DNA from: Desulfosporosinus sp.
GTDB lineage: Bacteria; Bacillota; Desulfitobacteriia; Desulfitobacteriales; Desulfitobacteriaceae
Length of the DNA: 20,637 nucleotides
Reading direction: 5' to 3'
NCBI GenBank assembly: GCA_003513495.1
Contig: DOPM01000021.1
Location: 910 to 21,546 of the forward strand
The notes below the pieces were generated by a model. It was not told the DNA's origin, made no database searches, and saw nothing but the letters and a program-made list of their open reading frames with translations. This document shows, piece by piece, positions 14,753-20,637 of this stretch. The number at the start of each line of letters is the position of its first letter. Position 1 is the stretch's first letter. A program made the translations under genes and the position numbers.

Positions 14753-15211
14753 TCAACCTTCGTTTTCATAATCTTCCGCAGTACAGTAACATAGGGCCTT
14801 ACGAGTACACGCTACAACACAAGGTGGAGTTTTCTCATCCTTACACAAGTCACATTTACTAACCTTTTTAACATTTTCAAGGGGTATAACTGCACCAAAT
14901 GGACAAACCATAACGCACATCCAACAGCCAACACAGCTTTCTACTTCGTGAAATACTTCACCTGTTTCGGAATATTGCATTGCTCCTGTCATACAAGCTC
15001 CAACACACATGGCTTCAACACAATGTTGACATATAGAAGACCAATAACGCCCATCAGTCTTCTTGACATTAATCCTCGCTTGCGGAGCTGGTTGTTCCAG
15101 TTTAGCCATGAATAGACTCTTTGTTAGAGACTTTGTCTCCATACAAGCAGCTTCACAGGCTAGACAACCATCGCAACGTTCAGCTAGAAAGTAAATTTTT
15201 CGCATCCGCAT
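14753..15211 (-). CDS. Four-cluster ferredoxin-like protein (HycB/CooF type)
   Basis: This 152-aa protein has 16 cysteines placed for four [4Fe-4S] clusters: C13/16/19/23, C61/64/69/73, C93/96/99/103 and C120/123/131/135, plus two cysteines (C141 and C143) near the C-terminus. I start it at the ATG at 15211 behind AGGAG with 6-base spacing, which clears the stop of the RACE gene by 31 bases; the open frame continues upstream into that gene. Placed directly after the corrinoid activator, it is a reasonable candidate for the low-potential electron donor to RACE, or a second electron-transfer subunit for the FAD/molybdopterin enzyme. Sequence alone does not decide. Confidence 0.85.
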   Translation of the reverse strand: MRMRKIYFLAERCDGCLACEAACMETKSLTKSLFMAKLEQPAPQARINVKKTDGRYWSSICQHCVEAMCVGACMTGAMQYSETGEVFHEVESCVGCWMCVMVCPFGAVIPLENVKKVSKCDLCKDEKTPPCVVACTRKALCYCTAEDYENEG

Positions 15212-15242
15212 CTTCCTCTCCTGAACAAACGTGATATTGGCT

Positions 15243-17090
15243 CTAATCTTCACACTCACCAAAAAACATGGCATTTGTAAACTCTTCCGTAAAATCACTT
15301 CGATCAGATAGCTCGATATATCTAATATTTTTAACTAAGGAATTCACGATTTCTTCGCTATCTGCTCGCAATAGATTAATTTGTGCCCCGACATGTGCCG
15401 AATTACCTGCATATTCTACTTTGCTAAGAGGTACGGCCTTAGGGATTAGACCAATAACCTGAGCACTCTTTTTGTTAAGTACGTTACCAAAGGAGCCTGC
15501 TAAGTTAAACAGTTCAATGTCCTCCAGCTTAATACTCATCTCCTTGACCATAATTCGAATTCCAGCCAGTATGGCGCCTTTAGCTAACTGAACTTGGCGA
15601 ATATCCCTTTGCGTAAGACTTACTTTCTGAAAGTCGCTGTTTTTGACTATAACAAATTCAAGTCCGTCGTCATTTTCTTGCAGACATCCAGCCAATATAT
15701 CCCCAACGATCGGAACTGCTTCTTCACTGGTTAGCAAACGACCACTAAAATCAATAATTCCAATATTTATCAACACTGCGATCACATCCACTAAACCTGA
15801 TCCGCAGAAGCCTAATGCCGGAACCTCTCCAATCACATGATAATGTAGCTTTCCATCTTCTTGCCAAACCCGATCGATTGCTCCCTTTTCCGCTCGCATT
15901 CCGTAGCAAATGTTAGCTCCTTCAAAAGCTGGGCCTGCTGCGGCTGAGCACGCATATAAAATGCCATGAGCCGCTAAGATAATTTCAGCATTAGTTCCCA
16001 CATCAATTAAGATACACGGAGCATCATACTTATAAGCGTTCGTAGCCAATACTCCTGCGACGATATCAGCTCCTACATATCCCGCAACATTGGGTAAAAG
16101 GGTCACTTTGCCACTATCATTAATTTTGATACCTAGATCTACGGAATCAAAACTAAGCCCTGCATAAAGAGCGCCGACGAAAGGTGGTGTGGCAATATAC
16201 TTGGCTGGAAGTCTCAAAAACAAGTGCTGCATAGTTGTATTACCTACGACACTAATCAAATAAATATCTGACCTGTTTATACCTGATTGGGATATTACTT
16301 GGTCGATTAAGGTATTAACTTGATCGATAATTAAAGTTTGTAGTTTTTTTAAGTTATCGTCAGTTTGAGAGAAATCTATACGAGAAAGCACATCGGCTCC
16401 ATAGGTTCTCTGTGGATTAAAGGCTGATGCAACTGTGATTTCTTGTCCAGTAAACAGATCATGTAAACTACATATTACCGTTGTTGTTCCAATGTCTATA
16501 GCACACCCATAACCGACTGTTGCTGTATCTCCTGCTTCGACTGAAATCACTTTCCCTCTATAGGTCACTACAGTAAGTTCAAAGTTGTTGTTTCTCATTA
16601 ATTCCGGTAATTTCCTTAATATAGTTAAGTCTAGTTCCTGTTGAAGTTCAGGATCAGGTAATAGATCTTCAACTCTATCCCAATCAGCCCGTTGATCTGT
16701 CATCGTTGGTGGCGCCACTTTAAGAAAGTACTTTATAACTGTTGGTAAAACTTCAATAGCGGTTTTAGGTCTTGATAATAATGCTTTTATCAGCTTACCT
16801 TCTGTTTGGCCCGGTACTTCAATGACCATATCTTGTAGGATAGCTGTTTGACAGGCTAACCTCCAGCCCTGATCCAACTTAGTATCGTCAATCTTCTCCT
16901 TTTCAACGATTGTTGGAATTCCGGAGTAATCATGACACAGGATTAAACATTTTCCGCATGTCCCACGCCGTCCGCAAGGGGTTGGCTCAATGTCAACCTT
17001 TGCTAAGTCTGCTGCTTCAACCACACTGGTACCTGCAGGAACAAAAACTTCTACGTTGTGAGGTAGAAACTTTATTTTAAAAATTAACAC
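15243..17090 (-). CDS. RACE protein: reductive activator of corrinoid methyltransferase (2Fe-2S ferredoxin + ASKHA ATPase)
   Basis: This protein of about 615 aa has an N-terminal plant-type [2Fe-2S] ferredoxin domain (CGRRGTCGKC plus a later RLACQ: C39, C45, C48, C80). A linker follows, then an ASKHA-type ATPase domain with phosphate motifs CAIDIGTTTVIC (about 196-207) and CILIDVGTNAEIIL (about 359-372). This is the COG3894 family, which uses ATP to drive re-reduction of inactive Co(II)-corrinoid to Co(I). I choose GTG at 17090: GGAGGT ends 6 bases upstream of it, whereas it directly abuts the alternative GTG at 17096. It acts on the corrinoid protein encoded two genes upstream beyond the DUF1638 gene. 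Confidence 0.93.
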   Translation of the reverse strand: MLIFKIKFLPHNVEVFVPAGTSVVEAADLAKVDIEPTPCGRRGTCGKCLILCHDYSGIPTIVEKEKIDDTKLDQGWRLACQTAILQDMVIEVPGQTEGKLIKALLSRPKTAIEVLPTVIKYFLKVAPPTMTDQRADWDRVEDLLPDPELQQELDLTILRKLPELMRNNNFELTVVTYRGKVISVEAGDTATVGYGCAIDIGTTTVICSLHDLFTGQEITVASAFNPQRTYGADVLSRIDFSQTDDNLKKLQTLIIDQVNTLIDQVISQSGINRSDIYLISVVGNTTMQHLFLRLPAKYIATPPFVGALYAGLSFDSVDLGIKINDSGKVTLLPNVAGYVGADIVAGVLATNAYKYDAPCILIDVGTNAEIILAAHGILYACSAAAGPAFEGANICYGMRAEKGAIDRVWQEDGKLHYHVIGEVPALGFCGSGLVDVIAVLINIGIIDFSGRLLTSEEAVPIVGDILAGCLQENDDGLEFVIVKNSDFQKVSLTQRDIRQVQLAKGAILAGIRIMVKEMSIKLEDIELFNLAGSFGNVLNKKSAQVIGLIPKAVPLSKVEYAGNSAHVGAQINLLRADSEEIVNSLVKNIRYIELSDRSDFTEEFTNAMFFGECED

Positions 17091-17110
17091 TTTCACACCT
17101 CCAATGTGCT

Positions 17111-17779
17111 TTAGTCTCCGCAGGTGAACATGTTACTTTGAATCGAGATACCCGGCTCAACTAAAATTTTAGTATCTGAATTTACATCCTTAAACATGCT
17201 AGCCAGCCAATCCAATGATCCCTCTACTTCTTCATAGTTTAAGCCAAAAAACTTGCTCATCTTTTGGACGTAAACTTGATCATTTAGATAGCTAGCCATA
17301 CCATTATTGATCAGAATAAATGTTTCATAGTATTTAATCATTTCTTTGATACACCAATAGGCTGTTTCATGATCAAATAGTTCCAAACAACGTTGGTATT
17401 CTTTCCACCCATCACTTCCATAGGCAATCCAACCAGCGCTAAGAAAATAGCTTGTAGTTCTGTTAACGTGACATTTACTGGCGTGCCGAAGCCCAAGTAA
17501 AACAGATATACAGTCTTCACTCTTAGGGATGATAATTTTACTCTGGCTGGATTTTAATCCTACAACACCATTGCCACACAAACCATAGCCTAAATAGATG
17601 CAGTCTAGATCTCCTTGTTGATCAAGGAGATCTATCTGCTTTTGCAGTTCAACTTTTAGTAGATCCGGGGTACGATGCAATTCCTGAGGTAAAAAAATAC
17701 AGGTCTCTAGGGATATTTCTAAACCCTTGAGTAATTCCTCTTTAAAAACCTCACAAGCAATAATTTTGTTTTTTTGCAT
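17111..17779 (-). CDS. DUF1638 family protein
   Basis: This 222-aa cytoplasmic protein has the DUF1638 signature: an N-terminal IIACEVFKEEL segment, LDCIYLGYGLCGNGVVGL (residues 58-75), IIIPKSEDCISVLLG (82-96) and a conserved ILVEPGI near the C-terminus. Cys9, Cys68 and Cys90 lie in the conserved segments and could form a metal or cofactor site. The function is not established. The family often occurs beside corrinoid methyltransferase genes, as it does here between the methyl-THF methyltransferase and RACE, so a role in corrinoid handling or methyl transfer is plausible. It starts at ATG 17779 with a weak GGGG ribosome site, after an 86-base gap that I cannot otherwise explain. Confidence 0.85.
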   Translation of the reverse strand: MQKNKIIACEVFKEELLKGLEISLETCIFLPQELHRTPDLLKVELQKQIDLLDQQGDLDCIYLGYGLCGNGVVGLKSSQSKIIIPKSEDCISVLLGLRHASKCHVNRTTSYFLSAGWIAYGSDGWKEYQRCLELFDHETAYWCIKEMIKYYETFILINNGMASYLNDQVYVQKMSKFFGLNYEEVEGSLDWLASMFKDVNSDTKILVEPGISIQSNMFTCGD

Positions 17780-17865
17780 TTTGCGTCCCCACTTACTTTA
17801 AATAATAACAATCAAATCGGGGGATCTTCTTCATTACCTTTATGGGAGTAAGTTTTCCATTTTAA

Positions 17866-18726
17866 CTAGGCTTGTGGTTCCGAATACTGTCGATATTCGG
17901 CCAAGTAATTCATAGACCACTCATCTCGTCCCAAAAGAAGATCTGAGGTTTTAACCGTACGCCTCATTCCCTCTGCCGTTGGATCCATAATTATACAAGT
18001 TAAACCCGCCTTTAAGGCCATAGCAATCATGGTTTTAGTAATACTATTTCGATCAGGCAAACCGAAAGAAACGTTGCTAATTCCTAAAATTATATTAGTA
18101 CCTAGTTCCTCTACGACTCTTTGAATAGTTTTCAAAGTAATAGTCGCGGCGTTATGGTCTGAACTTACAGTCATAGTCAAGCAATCAATGATAATGTTAG
18201 AACGTTCGATTCCTAGCTTTTCTGCACGTTCAACAATTTTCATTGCAATAGCTAATCTTTTTTCAGGATCATTTGGAATACCTGTGTCATCCATGAGTAA
18301 GCCAACAACAGCTGCCCCATATTCTTTAATCACTGGCAGAACGCTCGCCAGGGATTTTTCCTCACCCGTTACAGAATTAACTAAGGCCTTTCCTTCATAT
18401 ACTTGTAGTGCTGCTGATAAAGCAATGGGATTGGCTGAGTCTATACACAGAGGTACATTGACAGTTTCAGATACTACTTTGACAACTTCCGGCAACATAG
18501 TTACCTCATCAACGCCCGCGACTCCTACATTTACGTCTAACATATCTGCACCCTGCTCGACCTGAGCTAATGCCTCACGTCTAACGTAATCGAAGTCTTT
18601 AGCTAAAAGGGCCTGCCCAAACTTTTTTTTCCCAGTTGGATTGATCCGTTCACCAATGATAACTGCAGGTAAATCCCTACCGATGGTAACAATTGAATTC
18701 TTGCTGCGAACCTCGGTATGAAACAT
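17866..18726 (-). CDS. Methyltetrahydrofolate:corrinoid protein methyltransferase (pterin-binding, MtvA/MtrH-like)
   Basis: This 286-aa protein is a TIM-barrel pterin-binding methyltransferase. It has VIIGERINPTGKKKFGQAL (residues 22-40), MLDVNVG (62-68), PLCIDSANP (92-100), KALVNSVTGE (113-122) and ILGISNVSFGLPDR (213-226), the conserved steps of the methyl-THF-binding pocket. It corresponds to methyltransferase II of O-demethylase systems and moves the methyl group from methyl-Co(III)-corrinoid protein to THF. It starts at ATG 18726 behind AAGGAGGG, 12 bases after the corrinoid gene. Its presence means the methyl group enters the folate (Wood-Ljungdahl) pathway rather than coenzyme M. Confidence 0.93.
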   Translation of the reverse strand: MFHTEVRSKNSIVTIGRDLPAVIIGERINPTGKKKFGQALLAKDFDYVRREALAQVEQGADMLDVNVGVAGVDEVTMLPEVVKVVSETVNVPLCIDSANPIALSAALQVYEGKALVNSVTGEEKSLASVLPVIKEYGAAVVGLLMDDTGIPNDPEKRLAIAMKIVERAEKLGIERSNIIIDCLTMTVSSDHNAATITLKTIQRVVEELGTNIILGISNVSFGLPDRNSITKTMIAMALKAGLTCIIMDPTAEGMRRTVKTSDLLLGRDEWSMNYLAEYRQYSEPQA

Positions 18727-18738
18727 TATTTTCCCTCC

Positions 18739-19380
18739 TTAAGCTACACCAATTAATTTTTTAGCTGCATCAACTGCTGCAGTAGCATCTTTACCAAATC
18801 CATCACCACCAATTTGTAAGACCCACTCTTCAGTTACTGGTGCTCCACCTACCATAATCTTAACCTGATCACGTAAACCAGAATCTATAATTGCTTGAAT
18901 GGTACTCTCTACATTAGGTAACGTTGACGTTATTAGGCTTGATATCGCGATTATTTCTGGCTTATATTCTTTGATTGCCTCAATAAATTTCTCTGGATCA
19001 ACATTAACGCCTAAGTTAATAACTTCAAACCCTGCACCCTCAAGCATCATAGCCACAAGGTTTTTACCAATATCGTGAAGGTCATCTTTAACTGTCCCTA
19101 ATACAATTTTCCCTATTGCTACTGCCTTTGCTGCAGCTAAGATAGGCTTTAATATATGGAGACCTGCATGAGTGCATTTAGCGGCAATCAGAACTTCTGG
19201 TACATAAATCTTATTTAACTTAAACTTTTCACCAATAACTGTCATGCCAGCGATTAGGCCCTCACTTAAAATTAGCTTTGGATCGATTCCTTCGTCTAGG
19301 GCTTGTTGGCAAAACTCTGACGTTTTTGCAGGCTTATAAGTAACAATTGAATTTTTGATATCTTCTAATACTGACATCAT
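18739..19380 (-). CDS. Corrinoid (B12-binding) methyl-carrier protein
   Basis: This 213-aa protein has an N-terminal four-helix cap domain (about residues 1-88, including GMTVIGEKFKLNKIYVPEVL). A Rossmann-type B12 domain follows, with the DxHxxG signature DDLHDIGKN. His102 is the lower axial cobalt ligand, and the SSLITSTLP and VGGAPV loops follow near 148-156 and 177-182. It is the methyl carrier between the substrate-specific methyltransferase and the methyl-THF enzyme on either side. ATG 19380 has GAGGGGG 5 bases upstream. It lies 32 bases after the UroD-type gene and 12 before the next, a tight cluster. Confidence 0.95.
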   Translation of the reverse strand: MMSVLEDIKNSIVTYKPAKTSEFCQQALDEGIDPKLILSEGLIAGMTVIGEKFKLNKIYVPEVLIAAKCTHAGLHILKPILAAAKAVAIGKIVLGTVKDDLHDIGKNLVAMMLEGAGFEVINLGVNVDPEKFIEAIKEYKPEIIAISSLITSTLPNVESTIQAIIDSGLRDQVKIMVGGAPVTEEWVLQIGGDGFGKDATAAVDAAKKLIGVA

Positions 19381-19412
19381 GTTTTCCCCCTCATTTAAAC
19401 TATTCCTGAGAA

Positions 19413-20468
19413 CTATTTACCCTCAGCGATCTTTGCTGCACTATAGGTTTTAGCAGTATTTATCATAGTCCGTACGTTTTCATCAGGTGTACCATAATCA
19501 AGGCCTACAGCATCAATGGAGAGTAATTCGTAAGGCCCGCCAGTGTCAACAAGACGTTTAACATCTTGCTCAATTTCTTCAGCTGTACATTGGAGCATAC
19601 GCACAGGACAAATCCGAGCGTTTATGAAAGTATTAGGCATCAGTTCACGTACTCGACGTAGGTCTGTCAAAGGTCCCACTTCAATGAATTGCATATTCTT
19701 AATTTTACTGTAACCTTCTATAACATTATCAACGGACCCACAATGATGAATACCAAAAGGTTGTAACGCATCCGCAAGCTTCATTTCATATGGTAAAATG
19801 AATTCCTCGTAGGATTCATTTGAGATTTGCGCAGTAGTACAGTTCGGAGTAATATACATTTCTGGTGGAGCCATAGGGGTAACAGATGATGCTAATGTAC
19901 CAGTACGGCTTCTTACATAATTAGCTAATGGAATAATGGTGTTTAAACAAATATTCATTACCTTGTGAACTAACTCTGGATTCACATAGAAATCCGTGTA
20001 CAGATCATCACCACGCAGTTTTAATGCCAAGTTCTGAATGCCACATGTATTGATATTTCCTGTAACCCGTCCATATTTTTCCTCTAAATAGTCCATTTGT
20101 CTTATGATCTCAGTCATAGGATGAGTATTCAGTATATCTGGTACAACAAGACTATCGATTTTTTCTTCGGACATGTTAGCTGGAATTGACCACGGCAATG
20201 CATCATCAAAAAATTTGGTTTCAACACCGAATAATTCAGGAACCAAGGCCATCCCGTAATCGACAAATGGATTTGGTTGGGGATCAGGGTTACCTAACCC
20301 TAAATCTCCAAATCGCTCATGGAGTAACTTTTGTTGTTTCATTGCGACCTCAATGCGGTAATCCGGGTCATAATAGTACTTTTTACCATAGGCAATTCCA
20401 TAATTCTTGTGCCACCAGTTTGGATAGAAACCGACCATAGCCCGAATGTGCTTGATTTCGTTGGTCAT
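19413..20468 (-). CDS. UroD-family methyltransferase I (substrate:corrinoid methyltransferase)
   Basis: This 351-aa protein of the uroporphyrinogen decarboxylase-like methyltransferase family (MtaA/MtbA/MtvB group) would cleave the methyl from the substrate and pass it to the corrinoid protein encoded next. The zinc-site start H-x-C is present (His241-His-Cys243 in FGIHHCGSVDN). The third ligand is usually a Cys in a C-terminal LSxGC-type stretch; here that stretch reads LLSIDAVGLDYGTPDENV. Cys287 (ARICPVRM) or Cys294 might substitute. Substrate cannot be predicted. I choose ATG at 20468 behind GGGAG (10 bases); the frame opens 15 codons earlier without a ribosome site. It is first in the operon after the sigma-54 promoter. 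Confidence 0.88.
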   Translation of the reverse strand: MTNEIKHIRAMVGFYPNWWHKNYGIAYGKKYYYDPDYRIEVAMKQQKLLHERFGDLGLGNPDPQPNPFVDYGMALVPELFGVETKFFDDALPWSIPANMSEEKIDSLVVPDILNTHPMTEIIRQMDYLEEKYGRVTGNINTCGIQNLALKLRGDDLYTDFYVNPELVHKVMNICLNTIIPLANYVRSRTGTLASSVTPMAPPEMYITPNCTTAQISNESYEEFILPYEMKLADALQPFGIHHCGSVDNVIEGYSKIKNMQFIEVGPLTDLRRVRELMPNTFINARICPVRMLQCTAEEIEQDVKRLVDTGGPYELLSIDAVGLDYGTPDENVRTMINTAKTYSAAKIAEGK

Positions 20469-20556
20469 GTTTGATAAGCTCCCTTCTTTCATCAAATTCT
20501 TAAAGCAAAGCAATTATTAGAATAGGATGAGGACCAATTCCTTAATTAATGATAGA

Positions 20557-20573
20557 TGCAATACTTATGCCAA
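20557..20573 (-). promoter_or_regulatory. Sigma-54 (RpoN) promoter at the head of the methyltransferase operon
   Basis: On the minus strand this reads TTGGCATAAGTATTGCA: GG and GC are exactly 10 bases apart, and the -24 and -12 blocks are the same as in the OsmC/Hdr promoter (TTGGCATA and TTGCA). Transcription would begin near 20546, giving a leader of about 78 bases before the ATG at 20468. Only 64 bases upstream are in the window, so activator sites would lie outside it; I see no TGGAA-N8-TTCCA palindrome in what is visible. Confidence 0.75.
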
Positions 20574-20637
20574 CTGCCATTGATCCGATAATAGGCACTT
20601 TTCTGAAAATTATAAATATAAATAAAAGAAGATCGGA

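Overview
The window looks like the chromosome of a strictly anaerobic, low-to-medium GC Firmicute, most likely of the Desulfosporosinus/Desulfitobacterium group. This is inferred from gene content only: corrinoid methyltransferases with a RACE activator, Hdr-like proteins, a soluble molybdopterin oxidoreductase, strong G-rich Shine-Dalgarno sequences and AT-rich intergenic DNA. No rRNA, tRNA, CRISPR array or intact transposase is visible.

Layout. (a) 250-2281, minus strand: a three-gene unit encoding a 138-aa membrane protein of unknown function, a TSUP (TauE/SafE-type) permease and a DUF1847 Cys-rich protein. (b) 2282-2704: gene-free. It holds an exact 23-bp-period array of GAC-N9-GTC units bounded by TGTC...GACA (2412-2565), which resembles a small element made of transposon-end sequence, plus a long imperfect hairpin and the terminator of the next gene. 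(c) 2705-3373, minus: a Crp/Fnr-family regulator. (d) 3374-3891: a 518-bp divergent intergenic region with a sigma-54 promoter (GG-N10-GC) facing right and three TGGAA-N8-TTCCA-type palindromes 110-230 bp upstream of the predicted start, the layout of enhancer-binding-protein sites. (e) 3892-8733, plus: an OsmC-like protein, then hdrC-hdrB-hdrA-hdrC-hdrB, closed by a strong terminator. (f) 8849-20468, minus: a 42-aa membrane protein at the 3' end and a long co-directional run whose first gene is at the right edge. In transcription order: UroD-type methyltransferase, corrinoid protein, methyl-THF:corrinoid methyltransferase, DUF1638 protein, RACE corrinoid activator, polyferredoxin, FAD-dependent pyridine nucleotide oxidoreductase, molybdopterin oxidoreductase, polyferredoxin, and a CoA-disulfide/persulfide reductase with a rhodanese domain. 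A second sigma-54 promoter with almost the same core lies at its head (20557-20573).

How it may work together (inference). The right-hand operon encodes a full corrinoid shuttle that would take a methyl group from an unknown methylated substrate to tetrahydrofolate, its reactivator, and redox enzymes that could process C1 units or electrons. The left-hand Hdr cluster has the gene order and the short HdrA of the sulfur-oxidising sHdr system (hdrC1-B1-A-[hyp]-C2-B2) but lacks 'hyp'. The sulfur-flavoured neighbours (a one-Cys OsmC protein, a rhodanese-fused CoA-disulfide reductase, a TSUP permease of a family that includes sulfite exporters) and the shared sigma-54 promoter type suggest one regulon. 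A testable idea is that the region handles a methylated sulfur compound: the methyl goes to THF through the corrinoid system, and the thiol/persulfide sulfur goes through Hdr. The alternative is ordinary O-demethylation with an HdrABC-type electron-bifurcating complex.
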